Shown: piece by piece, positions 42,621-54,923 of the stretch
Numbering within the stretch: the stretch's first letter is position 1
How the letters are laid out: the number at the start of each line of letters is the position of its first letter
Assembly: GCA_013423385.1 (NCBI GenBank)
Contig: BLZA01000053.1
Span: forward strand, 1-64,000
Direction of reading: 5' to 3'
Origin: Naganishia liquefaciens
Taxonomy: Eukaryota > Basidiomycota > Tremellomycetes > Filobasidiales > Filobasidiaceae
Length of the DNA stretch: 64,000 bases
The notes under the pieces: model-generated
Database searches by the model: none
Told to the model about the DNA's origin: nothing
The model's input: the letters and a program-made list of their open reading frames with translations, nothing else
Made by a program: the position numbers and the translations under genes

Positions 42621-44404
42621 ATGAGCGATCCGGACGACTCCTTCGAGGAGGAAGTCGACGACGATCTCGTCCTAGCATACGTTGAACAAGAACGATCGTC
42701 CATCAAAGCTCAACAGGTTTATGCAACTGCATCAAAATTCGACACAACGCACTCGCACAGCGTCAAACGCGATCGCAAAAGGTCGCAGAGCCCTAGTTCA
42801 AAGCTCGACGATGGGAAGAGCGTACGAAATATGAAGCCTCGGGTGGAAGCTGCTGTGGTCGTGCGTGTCGCTTCTCACTTAGACGAACATTCCGTTAACA
42901 CTCTTCGTTAGGTCAAAACCCCAATGTCGGCACCAAAGTCGAAGGTTTTGGATGTCAAGCCAGCACTCAAGCAAGAGGTTCATGATCAGCCCGTTGAGAA
43001 AGACGTGATATGGCCGCCGTCTCAAACGTTTTCCGCCGATGCCATCAAACGCCAAGGCTCTTCGTGGACCACTGAAATCAAATCTCGGATCAAGTCTGAA
43101 CCTGTTCCGCTTCAAGGATATAAGGGGAAGACCAAGGCCTCAGCGATCGACATTGACATCAAGCGAGACGAGCAAGGCAACGTGACAGGGAGCGGGAAAA
43201 AGGAAATCACGAAACATTTACTGCGGACACTAGGACAAAAGCACAATCCGATCACAAACTCGGATCTATACACACGGTACGTTTCTTTTCCTCGAAACGT
43301 GTCAACATTGATGCTGAATCCGCCTTTCAGTACCTCACACATTGTCTCGTGCGCTACAGGCCATCAAGTCGCCCAACGCGGCGGCGCCAAATTCTCCCTA
43401 CCCGAAACCTCGTATTTCCACTCCCGAAACGCCAAACTTCGTCAGCAATTCACCGCGCAGGCGCGTGAAGGATTGCGTGTCGCCGAGGGGACGGGTATCA
43501 TGGGTCCGGGTCGCGGTTCCTCTGTCGGAATAGGGGGAAGGTTTGGCGCCGAGTTGAGTCGAGCAAAGGCTGAGGAGGGCGAGCACGATGCCGTCGACGG
43601 GACCATGGTCCAGCAAAGTAATATTTTCAGTGAGCATTCCACTCTAATCGACATGCAAGAACAAGATTGACAATGTTTCGCATCAGCTGGACTGACGTTC
43701 TATCTGAACGGATACACGGGACCCCGTATATCGGACCTCGAGCTCAAGCGGTTGATCGCAGTCCACGGCGGGGATGTCAGGTACGAGACGCGTCAATCAC
43801 AGCGAGCGGACATTGATTATCGCGCTCTTGTTCAGCTACCTCGCCAATTCTTCGTGCACGCACATTTTGATCACCAAGAACCTCTCGGCGAGCAAGACGC
43901 AAAAGTTTTTGGATTCCGCAAGCTCGATCCGCGGCGGGAAACGCAAAGTCGTGCATGTGGACTGTAAATCTCCTTCACTTGAGTATGCGTGGGTACAGGT
44001 TCTTACGACGGATTCTTCAGTCGTGCTAGATTCTGTCGCGAAATGTCGTAGGCTGGATGAGACGCCATACAACGTTATCGTTAACAAAGTAAGCCCGACC
44101 GTCTACTAGCACAACGTTTGTGCGCTAAATCGTGACTGGAACAAAGGCACAACCTACCCTTTTGGCATCTCTCGGAGTTGCTAAGCACAGCACATCGCCC
44201 GACAACTTGAAAGCCAAAGCACCGCCTAGAAAGGTCGCAGATCGACAAAATAAGGTGATATGTATCGATGATTGACACTCTGTAGGAACGTATTCGACTT
44301 TGCCAGGTCAAACTTTCCGAGCATACTTGGTTCGGGGTGTATGTCGGTTTGCGTTTGCAAATTTGTCATCGGACCCGAGGGCTTCGCTCCAACTCTGTCT
44401 AGTA
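42621..44404 (+). CDS. BRCT-domain protein resembling the REV1 N terminus, no polymerase domain
   Basis: Starts MSDPDDSFEEEVDDDLVLAY. A disordered charged region leads to KFSLPETSYFHSRNAKLRQQF and then, across introns at about 43629-43688 and 43781-43837, to a BRCT domain: TGLTFYLNGYTGPRISDLEL..LIAVHGGDV, SSCTHILITKNLSASKTQKFL, KVVHVD-FVLDSVAKCRRL, PYNVIV. This NGYT...L..LI..HGG pattern is that of the REV1 BRCT, which binds DNA ends and PCNA. The usual conserved Trp before V-x-DS appears as Phe in my splice model. After a few more exon-like stretches a stop comes at about 44404, and the Y-family polymerase core is absent because the next gene begins there on the other strand. Splicing of the last two exons is uncertain. 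Confidence 0.6.
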
Positions 44405-44504
44405 GCTAGTACGATTCGACATGTTCGATTTATAAATCATAACCTGATACTCTGCGAATTGACAATCGCGAGCTGCGATGCACCACCAAGAATACATTTT
44501 CACC

Positions 44505-47317
44505 TTAAATTTGTCCCACGACCTGTCCATCAGCTCGCTGGTCCGAGCCGCCTGCCCAGACGGTTCTGCCGGAACGATCCGTGACTTTCTGGATGATTTG
44601 CCCTCGACCTACGATGGATCGGTTGAAGTTGCTCGCCTTTCTCGCATCGTGTCCCATCTCTGTTTTCCGTCAACGAAAGTCAGCCCTCGCAGCACACGGG
44701 GAAGGCGAGCAACGAATGACTTGCCTCGGAGTTTCTCAATGACCTCGTCGCTGATCCCCTCTTCCATCCAGACTTCCGAATCGATGTTGCCTGCATTAGC
44801 AGCGTCTTCAGTATCTGCATCTGGCAAGCCAGCCGAGATGCAGAAACGCGGGGCGTCGAGAGCGGCTTGAGGCGTCATGCCACGCAGCACGTTTAACAAG
44901 ACTTGAACATGGCCCTCTATGTGAGAAAAGTAACGCGTTGGCCATCAGCAATCAGACATCATTGCAGAATCCACATACGAGGTTGCATGAATCCTCCCAT
45001 CACGCCGTACGACATCAGCAATTCACGGTCATCACCTCGCGTTACCATAGCCGGGACTATCCGAACGTCAGGCGTCAGACCGATACTACAGGTCACCTTG
45101 CAGACCAGGTGGAACAGAAAGGCACCTACTGATTGTATGGTAAGGTCGTTTACCGCCTTTCACATTGTTTGGATGGCCTTCTTGAAGCGTGAAACCGGAT
45201 CCGCGGTTCTGTAGCGTAAACCCACAACCCTTGGGGATCGCGCCGGTGCCGAATCCTGAGGTAAAAGTCAGTTCCTCGTAAAAGACAGTAATCACTCAGA
45301 TTACGAACCGGCATAATTGCTATCAGGGGAAAAGACGGCGCGTTATTAGGATTCTGCATCAGATCCCTGCCACGGGGACTAACCTCGCGATGAATGAACA
45401 AGCATTGCCCTGACTGTCACTCGCTAATCACACAAACGTGTTTAATGCCAAGACTGCAAGAAATCACGTTGATGTAAGGCTTACTAGTGAAATAGACCGT
45501 ATCAGAGCTGAATAACGCAATATGAAAAGTATCAGCGGCGAAAATTATTCACGCAAACTGCCGAGATCATACCTCTGGACAGGACGGCCCTATACGGTAG
45601 ACGCGCCGAAACCATCAACCATTGCCGGACCCCGCCTGACGCAAAAGTACATACATGCTTGACGTTGGCTGTCGCCTTTTCAGGCTGGAAGATACCAGCT
45701 CGCTCCTTGAGATACTCCTATGAGAGGCAGAGGATATGATATAAGCGAAATGGAGACATTGTTGCGCGCTACCGAGCGTCACTTACCGCACTCAGCATCT
45801 CCTTGACGGGAACATGCACGACATCCGGGTCGGTCACGTAGTACCGGGTATCTGTGTATAGGGACTGAGCCGGGTCCATGGGCCGAGCTGACACACGAGC
45901 TCACCTGCAAATGCTAGCCTTTCGGGAGAGGACTGTTAGCGACTCTCTTGCCTCGCTGCACAAATGCTTACCGAAGAGCCTCGATCAACACATGCAGGTA
46001 CTCTACCGAATTGTGCTCCAATTTGAGTATATCGTCTAGCTTGCCGAGGTTCTCCAGCTGCTCGATGATACCCAGTGCGACCAAGGCGGTGAGACCTTGT
46101 CCGTTCGGCGGACACTGTTTGATTCCGTCCGCCGATGAGCAAGATACAAGAGGCAGAGTTCTTTGCGACGTACTTCCCACAGGGTCACCCCGTCAGCGCC
46201 AGGTGCGCCCTTCTTGAACTCATACGAGATTGGCTCGACGACCTGGGCTTCCTGGGCTGCCAGATCTTCCATTGTCATGACACCGCCGCCCGCACGAACG
46301 AGATCGACAATGGCCTGCGCGATCCGGCCTTTGTAGAAGCCTGCGTGGCCCTCATCCGCTACCGCTCGGAACGTCTTGGCTAGATTGGGAAAGGTCATGA
46401 TCTCCGAGGCGAGAGGATGTGACTGGGCAGTTCAAGTCAGTCAAGCTCCGTGAGTGTCCCGCAGAAGGCTGACCCCATTCAAAAGCATACTACGAGAGGG
46501 GAAACAATCAGCGAGAGGTCGATCGAGGTATTACCGTAACTAACTCGTGATGGTTGTCGGATGCCTTTTTGATCAGGTTGGCGGATCGCATCCACTGAGA
46601 AAGATGGGTTGTCAGCCCTCTCGGGAAATCAATGGCACCTGATACAGAGAATATCTCACAGCGTTCGCGTGCAGTTCGTGAGTGGGAACACCTGAAAACA
46701 CGATGCTGAGTCAAGCTCAAACCAGTTCAAAAAAAAAAAAACATCCATACCTTCCTCTGCCATCCGGATGGCGGGTTCCAAAATCTCCTTCATGGTCAAC
46801 TTTCCGCTTCCAAATTCCTCAATGGTCTTGATCCATCCCGACGCAGCTCCGGGCACGGTCACGGCATTCAAGTTGGTCAACGGAATTTCCCTGCCCTTGA
46901 TCCCGATAGAGCGCAAGTATTCCAGTGATAGCGCCTGGGGAGACTTGCCCGAGCCGTTGATAGCCCTCACGGTCTTTGACGAAGCGTCATAGAACAGACA
47001 AAAGACATCACCTCCGATGCCGGTGCAGGAAGGCTCTGTGACGTTTAACGCAGCGGCTTTGGAGAAAGGTGTTTGATCAACGACTCCGGCTTGATCGTGA
47101 CCTGTTGCCTCGCGCGCCCCAACGTACCGGTCGCGACCGCCGCATCCGCAGCGTTTCCCCCCTTGTTCAATATCTCAAGCCCGGCCTGGCTGGCGAGCGG
47201 CTGACTGGAGGCTACCAGTCCCTTTGTGGAGAACACTGTCGATCGCCTCGATGCAAAGTGGGAGAACTGGGGGTTATGCGAGGGATGGACTTTGGTCCAG
47301 TCGATGGCGGATGGCAT
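44505..47317 (-). CDS. Gamma-glutamyltransferase family (GGT/HpxW-like)
   Basis: Ntn-hydrolase precursor that self-cleaves before a threonine; known members break or transfer gamma-glutamyl groups (glutathione) or act on oxamate. Start [20 protein letters not shown] at 47317; then [20 protein letters not shown] with [47 protein letters not shown]. The nucleophile Thr is in SSDTVYFT (codon 45498-45500). Then [30 protein letters not shown], and finally [19 protein letters not shown] and a Trp-Ala-Gly-Gly-Ser-Asp end. The final exon joins through an intron with a GC donor (44660-44724). More than ten exons. No signal peptide or anchor, unlike classic extracellular GGT, so it is probably cytosolic and could be a bacterial-type subgroup. 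Confidence 0.85.
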
Positions 47318-49150
47318 GGTGCTCGACAATGTGCTGAAGCGTCGAGAGGGTGAACGAAGGGTTCTGTTGACGACGAGGCACTGGCGAGCGTATGAGATAT
47401 CACTGGCAAGAAGTGAACCGCCGAGATGTTCACCGTCGCGTAGCCGTTCGACCCGGCAACGGGCGCCACGATACGAATGCCCAATGTGGCCGGCTACGGA
47501 GTCGGCCGTCCCCGAATTCGGCGCATCGGACCGAATAGAGACCGGAGGGGGGGGATGACTGATTATGACGTGTCAGCGTGTATGGCTTCCGAGGCTGGGC
47601 CGTCTCTGGTGCATCACCGATGATCCGAGTACGTTGCTGATAGGACTCGACAGAAGGACCTGGTATACGTCCGCTTGCGGCCCAGAACGGACCCGCCCCT
47701 GGGCAGCCCGCCCCTGAGAGCAGGTGTGTATGACCCGTGAACGAATGACTACCATGTACCCCTTCAACTCGGTCGCAACCAGGCTCTTGCACACTCTTTG
47801 CTTTGTTGCTGCGTACCGCAAGGCAGCCAAGAGAAACATTCGAGGAACGGTTGTTGACTTGTTTACATGTCGGAAACCTTGTTGCAGGTGGGACAAGGCA
47901 GTCAATGACGTGTCGAGGCTTTCCTCGGACTTGCTGGCGCAACAATGGGTCGCACATTCACCGTCCTAGGGCGATATGGATTTTACACTTTCCGAGGATA
48001 TACCAACTGCCCGATGAAATATGTCGACGCATCACGTCAGAGTCGATCTTTTTTTTTTCTATCAAATTCACTTGCATGTGATCTGCTCTTCCGGTTCCTT
48101 GAGCTCGACCTGATGCACTCTATAGATTGTACGCCGGGTATCTGATAGAAGTTGAATCCGTCCATGACGAACGATAGGGAACGCTGCGGCTCAGTAACTT
48201 TATGCGCCGTTCTCGCTCACCGCGGTGAGGGAAACGTGTGTGAATCTACAAAACTCTAGGTGAATCGCTCGGGAGGAACCTTTCCAGACCCATGTCGAGC
48301 CATGACACTTGTAGAGACACCTTATTCATATTGCTTGTGGGACAGGGACACGCGTCTGCCCGGGATACTGGAACAAAAAGGACGGCGGACGATCCATGAT
48401 AGGGGAAATCCGACCCGCGGGCGCGGACGGGTTCCTGACGCGATCGGCTAGCTCCATTTTGCTCCAACCTCGCTCCGACCGTATTCTCGACCATGCCGCC
48501 AACCTTTTCATGATGATTATGATTATTGCATTATTGATCTCATGCAAGAAAGGAACAAGCCCCTTTTCTCATGGACGGAATATTGCCATAACTCTATTGC
48601 AGCCCCTCATGCGCGTCTCCCCGTCGGCACATGACCCCGGGGGAGAAACGCGGAATTGGCTTTCTCCCTTGGGGGCGTGCCTGCCCGCCAGTGCACGCGC
48701 TAGAACACGCCCGATCGCACGCAGGGCGGGGGCGCGTGTCGGGAGAAAAGACGCGCGCCCTGGCGTTAATTGAATTGCGTGCAGCGACGACAGCCAACGC
48801 GTGGGCGAGACCGAGACGGAGAGGCTGATATACTTGGACCTGGGCCAACGTCGGGAATTTCCTCTTTTGGGTAGACAAAGACTGCCGCTGCCCTCTCTTC
48901 ACATTGCGTCTGCTACTCCCCTCCCACAGTCCCTTGCTCAAAGCGCTCATACGATAACGGGCTGTGCCTCGCATCGTGTCTCGACCACTTGTCGATAACC
49001 ACCACAACACGGCCCCTGTGCACCGGGTTCATTCACATAAAACACGTTTGACACGTATCCCGACACGCTCGTTCGCCGTCGACATCCCGTCAAACCGAGA
49101 ATAGCTTGATCCTCGCAACGACCTTGTTCCGACTCGGCCTCGCATTCACC
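47318..49150. promoter_or_regulatory. 1.8-kb divergent intergenic region
   Basis: Lies between the starts of the GGT (-) and glutaredoxin-like (+) genes. No gene is supported. It has a 14-bp perfect palindrome CTCACCGCGGTGAG at 48216-48229, and a GC- and CpG-rich block at about 48640-48830 with many GCGCG and CCCGCC words. Its size is well above the typical 0.3-0.6 kb spacers of this window, which suggests complex regulation or an unrecognised non-coding transcript. Confidence 0.45.
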
Positions 49151-50586
49151 ATGGGTTCCCCGATGCATTCCTTTCTCTTCTCGCCGCCGACCTCTCCGAC
49201 GGCTATTCAAGCATCGCACTCTCCCCTGCTTGAACCAGTCGAAACTTTCAATGCCCTCAACCGTCTTCTTTCGCCGCGGGTCGGTCCAAGTACGACATTC
49301 CAGCCTGGTCCGGAACTCGGCTCGAGAAAGGTCTCGTCGACGATATCGCACCAAGATTGCGACGACGGCCAAGGTGGATTCCCCTCGACCCGGTCGTATC
49401 CCTCAAGAAGTGTCTCCCCGATAAACCTCGCACCTCTGCCGGCCCACGGGGAACTGCCGCCATTCCCATCATCGAGCTCATCATCCTATCAACCCCGATC
49501 GAGCAGCGCTCCGGTCTTGAGCCGCCACAATTCGTTTTCTGCGTCTGCGCCTCCCAACGTGCCGACCGACTTTACCTTGCCTCCTCCAGCGACGCATCGC
49601 GACGCTCTCGCCACCCTCCGCAAGACATGGCTCTCTTTCCCGCGTCCAAAGACCGTCGTTCGTTTGATCCTGGCGGCGCTTTTGCTCTTCGGCAGTATCA
49701 GCCTTGTCCTCCGCTCAACCAGTCCCCTCTTGTCGTCGACGACACGGGAATCCCACGATAAATTGCCAATGTCGGTCATCCAGCAACAGCTCATCGATAT
49801 CGAGAGGATAAGCGTCGTCGGCGGGAAAAAAGTCCGCGTGACGGGCCAGTGGGGCGCCCCGCGGACTCTGACCTACGCTGACGAGCAACAAGCGATGGGT
49901 AAGCCGGAAACGATCCCTGACGCCCACGCCACGCCGAGCATCTCCACTAACAAACACACACACACACACACACGTCCCCCGCAGCTCCCTCACGAGCCTA
50001 CCGACCCGTCAATTCCCCGATCCCACTCACGGCATCGCAAGAACTCCTAGCTCTTCAATCGTACCTCCTCGCCGGCCCGACCAACTCCCTCCTTCCGACC
50101 ATCGACACTTCCCGTCCCCTCGACCCCATGTCCCTCGTCGGCTTCCACGCCAACGACGCCCACGGATGGACCGAGCTCCGCGCCGAAGTCGAACCCGTCG
50201 TGATCTGGAGCACCGGCCCGACATGGACCGACCCGGTACACGAACTCTTGGCGCTTTACGCCCTCACACCGGGCCCTCACACGTTGTCGTTGGATTCGAG
50301 ACCCGATCAGGCGGCCATCAAGGCCACTTTATCCCGTCTCGTCACCGGTCGATCGGCCGATTCACCGGCACCATTGATCACGATCGGTGGACGCCCCATT
50401 GACGGATACGCACCGTTGTTGAAGCTTCACGTCGAGGGGAAACTGCATGGGATGCTCGAACGCGCGGGCGCGGTCGTGGATGGCAAGCGGGCGCAGGAGG
50501 AGCTCGATCGGGCGAGGGCTGCACGTCTGCAGAAGCGGGTCAAGCAAGCTCGGATCGTTTTCCGGGATGAGGATGACGAGGCGTAA
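49151..50586 (+). CDS. Membrane glutaredoxin-like protein lacking active-site cysteine
   Basis: Two exons, 49151-49898 and 49985-50586. The N-terminal third is Ser/Pro-rich and disordered; one membrane segment follows (VVRLILAALLLFGSISLVL, about residues 168-186), so the rest should face the secretory lumen. The C-terminal domain has the glutaredoxin shape: QELLALQSYLLAGP.. , EPVVIWSTGPTWTDPVHELL (beta strand and helix where CPYC or CPYS is expected), then APLITIGGRPIDGYAPLLKL and HVEGKLHGMLERAG, matching the cis-Pro and G-G-x-x-(I/V)-G-G...L..L..EGKL signature. The redox cysteine is replaced by Thr/Gly. A coiled-coil tail ends the protein. Yeast Grx6/7 share the single-pass layout but keep cysteine. 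Redox catalysis is unlikely; a binding role is inferred. Confidence 0.75.
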
Positions 50587-50890
50587 AACAGACGTCTGTG
50601 ACGTCTCGGTGAATCAACAAGTTGTCCAATGTAAGAGGGAGGTCCCGATGATATTGTATCCAGTTGCGACAAGCTAGTATAAGATGGTTGCTGCCCGGCC
50701 GGAGGCAAGCGCTCTCAATGTAGTATATAGATTAATGAACGAATTCATGCACGAAACAACACTCGGTTCGGTAAAATTTCGTCTACTTTCAGACCGTGCG
50801 GAAACAACATTCTGGGGAATACAACGTGGTTGAGGTTTCTTCTACCTCGCAATCGGTCAGAGACTTGACCCGGAATCTATCTCTGGTAAT
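50587..50890. other. Convergent 3' spacer
   Basis: About 300 bp between the stops of the glutaredoxin-like and BAR genes; nothing besides 3' UTRs is expected or seen. Confidence 0.5.
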
Positions 50891-52334
50891 CTAGACTCCG
50901 TAGATTGCCAGTTCCTTCATCTCCGACAAGACGGTCTCTACCTGTGCGTCCAGCTGTCCATTCGCATAGTCATCCCGGATATTATCCGCAAAGTACCTGC
51001 AAGCGCACGCTCTCTGTCAGCCGACAGAGACAAGTCTAGGAACTCTGTGATACCGACCTTTGAACACCGCTCAGTTTGGCATAACCTTCCTCTGCAAACC
51101 TCAATTGACATCGAACCATGGCCTCGAAAGAGGGATCGAGGTATGCTATATCGCGAACAGTGGTGTTAGATCGTGCCGCCCCCGCCCCCGCTCCCCTTTC
51201 CCCTTTCACCCGCAACTCACGTATTCGTGTATCCAAGAACAGAGGCAGTTCACGGATGTACTGCTCGTTCAAGATATCGAAAATCTCCTTGGCTTCGTCG
51301 TATTCCTGCTGAGCCTGATTGCAGAGATTCGTCAGCACGCTTTTCACCCCGCCGGACCGGACGAGTTGAACGCCAAACGTACTCTGGGAAGCTTGACGGA
51401 ATCATCAGAGGGCTTGTCTTGCAGTTTTCGCACCTTGGATCTCGCGGCATCATAGTCAATCATCTATACGAGGCCCCTGAATCAGTCCAAGACCCTTGGG
51501 TGGGATTCGGTATCGCCATTTTCCCGTCGCGTACCTTTTTGTTTCTCTTGGCGATGCCTTCGTTGACGGTCGGGAAGTACGAGCATAGTTTCCCGATGGG
51601 TTCCAGAACGGTCGCACGGAAGGGCGCATCCTGTTACCCAACGTCAAGGGATTCTCGGTGTGAGATCACGTCTCGTAAGGGTGTATGGAATGGTCAATAC
51701 TGACGAGGTCTCGGCTGACAATGTTGTCCAATTCCTCGACGACAGACTTGTATGCATGACCCGCCATCGCACTCTATCGGAATTGGCACACAATACGAGC
51801 AGGGAAAAAGTCAGCAAAGGCGGCAAGTCGACGAGAACATCCTGGGAAGTGAGACTGCGCACATCTGATGTTCGGTCGGCGGTGTAGAAGAGTTCGAGTG
51901 TCTCGGCGATACGGGCTTGTGAAGCCGACATCACTATAGCGACGAACAAGTTTTCAGACTCAGCCGTACGCCCGGGGATCAGGTTGGACGGAACCGGCAC
52001 ACTCACTGCGCATCGAATCGAGATAGTTCTTGGACTCTCGCTGAAGGTTGTTCATCTCCTTTTCCATCCTGCACGAACGACAACTCGATCAGATTCCGGA
52101 AAAAGGGGCGCGCGCGCGCGCGCGGCCACGAGCTCCTGGAGATACTCACGTTCGATACCTCGTTTCCTCCTCCATAAACTCTCTATCAACCGTCCGCTCA
52201 ATCTGCCCCGTCTTCTGCATCAACTGCGTTTGCGCACGGGACGCCGCTTTCTTGAGACCGCCCCTGACCAACACGACGAATTCATCAGCGCGGAGCGGAC
52301 GAGCGAGGCGTAGATTGGAGACGTACCAGGACAT
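50891..52334 (-). CDS. BAR-domain protein, Rvs161/Hob3 type
   Basis: Membrane-curving protein of actin patches and endocytosis; Hob3 also helps activate Cdc42 in fission yeast. Exon 1 codes only MSW and is completed by the next exon (GGLKKAASRAQTQLMQKTGQ, then IERTVDREFMEEETRY), the standard start of Rvs161/Hob3. Following exons give NNLQRESKNYLDSMR, AHIAETLELFY-type helix, AYKSVVEELD, APFRATVLEPIGKLCSYFP, then NEGIAKRNKK, MIDYDAARSKVRKL, AKEIFDILNEQYIRELPLFLD, and a C terminus LSEMKELAIYGV. The whole length is BAR (about 265 residues) with no SH3, which separates it from Rvs167. Around seven exons. The tiny first exon makes gene prediction error-prone. Confidence 0.9.
52108..52125. repeat. 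(GC)n tract
   Basis: Alternating G and C over about 18 bp within an intron of the BAR gene; alternating purine-pyrimidine GC tracts of this kind can adopt Z-DNA. Confidence 0.9.
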
Positions 52335-52893
52335 GATGGATGTACGGATGAAGATGATGTGTGGACTCTGGTGCAAGGATCAGGGATGCGGGATGCGGGA
52401 TGCGGGATGAATGACGAAGTCGACACCGCTTGACGGGCCCAGGCGGGGGGCGCGGTCCTGGATGGTGCGCCCGGGGTGGAGAGAGAGCGGATGCAAAGAG
52501 AGAACAGGAGAGGCAGCGGGCGAGCAGGGAATAATGGCATGGTGGAATCGTACATCTCGCTCAAGACTGCTGTTCTGGCGATCCAAGCGAGGGAGGGAGC
52601 AGTCCGATGGGGAGCATGGATGAGGCAGCCTCGACCATGAGCTCACATCCCAAAGGACCACACTCTGCGTATACGCATCCGTATTTCCCGCCCTGATAGA
52701 GAGACCTTTCGGGCCGAGATTGCGCGCTCGATCGTTTGTCTTTCGTCATCTTTCTTCCCCCTTTTTGTCTCACTCGTCTCCAGGGACATCAAGATTCATC
52801 ACGCTCGAGCGATATAAACTTGGGATAGCCGCACACGCTTCCTCTTGAGAACCGGCATTGCATTTTTGATTCCAAGTTGGATGTCCCCCCGCA
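52335..52893. promoter_or_regulatory. Divergent promoter region with a 7-bp repeat
   Basis: About 560 bp between the starts of the BAR gene (-) and the epimerase-like gene (+). Four tandem GGGATGC/A units lie at 52383-52410, about 50 bp upstream of the BAR start codon and probably in its leader or promoter. Confidence 0.5.
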
Positions 52894-54923
52894 ATGTCCA
52901 GCTCATCCGAAGCCAAGAAGCCTACCGTACTTGTCCTCGGAGGAATCAACACCGTCGCCCGACATCTCGCCGTCTTCCTGTGCGGGAACCCAGGTCGTGA
53001 TGCAGATTCGAGAGAGCCATTGGTCAAGGTAAAGTCTACCCCAGCTCCACCAAACCGCCCCGCTCTCGCGCTGATGCCGGATCTCGGACAGTACCTTCGG
53101 ATCGTCGATAAATACAGTGTAAAGCCAGCCACGACCTATATCGACCCGGCATTTCGGAAATGTCTCGAGGATTTACCAGACGTCCTAGAGTACCGGCAGA
53201 TGAACTTGACGATCCAAGGTGGATCCCTCAGATACTGAAGTGCTCGCCCAGTCTCACACTTGCATTCTGTACAGCCAAAGTGGAAGAAGCCTTCCGTGTG
53301 CCAGAGAACAAGGGATTTGACAAATTCGACCATGTCTTTGATTTGACGGGAGAGACGAGATACGACCGTCCAGAAATCGTTCGTCGTAGTATGCCCCTCT
53401 TCGACATTCATTTGCGCTGACCCTAGATGCGCCTTCATATCAGATCCACATCCAGCAAACATATGCCCTTCCTCTCGCCCTTGCAAACCACGTTGTCTCC
53501 TTACCCAAACACCTCCACCCGCGGGCCTACATCCGCCTCACGTTCCCCTTTTACGAGATGAAATCATCCTCTCCCTCCACTGGATACGCCGAAGCGTTTC
53601 TTCCCAACCCCGAGGACAAGAAAAAATCAAAGGGCTTCTTTGGCGGTGGCAAGGACAAGGACGATGTGTTCCCCGAGGGCTTGGGAATGCGACCTGATGG
53701 TGTCCGGGGTCGATGGTGGCATGAAGTTGTACGTGCTCTCGGCGCGATTGGCGCAAACGTCGGAGACGGTCGGGATCGCTTGAATTTTGCGGTGATCAGA
53801 GTGGGAGAGATCTACGGAGAGGGTTACTGTGATCAGAGTCAAGTGCTAGGACGACTCGTCGTGGGACACATCTACCAATACAGGTGCGCGAGTCCCATGT
53901 CGCCACAAATGACATAAGCTGAATCCTCATCATGCGACAGCAAGGAGGAAATGAAATTCTTGTACAACCCCGACCTCCGCATCCACACGATCCACGTGCA
54001 GGATGTCGTACGCGCGCTGTTTACTGCAGCGCAGTGGATGACGGGCCTCGGTGAGGATGCGAGATCGAAAGCAGACAAGCTGGCGGGCGTATCGATACCT
54101 AGCGGGTGGTACCGTGCCTCGGAGGCGGAAAAGAGGGACTTGGAAAAGATGGTCAAGAGCGGCGAAATGCGAATGAATATGCTCGATCAAGATGACAAGG
54201 TCGTCGTTCCGTATTTCAATCTGGTGAGCCTTTCGACAATTTTCAGCCTTTGTCCTTCCACTGATGATGGTACGTGGGTTACGGCAGGTTGACCAGGCCG
54301 ACACCACACAAGACTCCCTCGCCCGATCGATTGCTTCAGTATACAAGATCAAGTATGGCTTTCACGGATCCATCGTCAGCACGCTCGTCGGTCAATTCCA
54401 AAAGATGGACTTTGCAGAAATGGTAGACGACGTGAATGAAGATGTAAGTCTTGCGCACAGTCCAGCTTGAGGGATCTTGACGCTGATCTGCATGTCAAAA
54501 AGCACATGGAGAGTGCGTTGATGCGTTTTCCCACAGTTTCCCCAACGTCTACTGATATACGCTGTGGCTACTCCTCAAAGTCTGGCAAAAGATGCTTGAA
54601 GCGTCAAACCCTCCGATACTGGACACACCGATATCTCCCTACCTCGACGACCACGCTTTTCGCAGTACGTCGAGCTCCTTGTAACACCTCCGAGCGTCTG
54701 CTTAACATCCCACGGCTTGACCAGAGATGGCCACGAACCTGGATGGCAGGCAGTTTCGCAATATTACGGGCTTCAAGCTGTTGTATCCCAAAGTGGAAAC
54801 CAAGTACTTGGAGGCGATCGTAAAAGCGTTTCAGGCAGAGGGGATCTGGTAAGCTCTCCCCGTTTCTCCTTTTTCTGTTTTTTTCGTCATCGCTGATGGT
54901 TGCTCAGGCCAACTACGGTGTAG
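52894..54923 (+). CDS. NAD(P)-dependent epimerase/SDR-like protein
   Basis: Extended short-chain dehydrogenase-like fold. The start MSSSSEAKKPTVLVLGGINTVARHL gives the Rossmann strand with a GG-x-x-x-x-x-AR variant of the nucleotide loop. Further exons: ATTYIDPAFRKCLEDL, FDHVFDLTGETRYDRPEIV, APSYQIHIQQTYALPLALA, HPRAYIRLTFPFYE, GRWWHEVVRALGAIGAN, FAVIRVGEIYGEGYCDQS (C-terminal part of the epimerase fold), and RIHTIHVQDVVRALFTAA. The C terminus continues through KIKYGFHGSIVSTLVGQFQKMDF to LDGRQFRNITGFKLLYPKVE and stops at 54923 after one more short intron. About eight exons, roughly 500 residues. The classic YxxxK is not obvious, so it may bind nucleotide without the usual chemistry. No pathway can be assigned. 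Confidence 0.75.
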
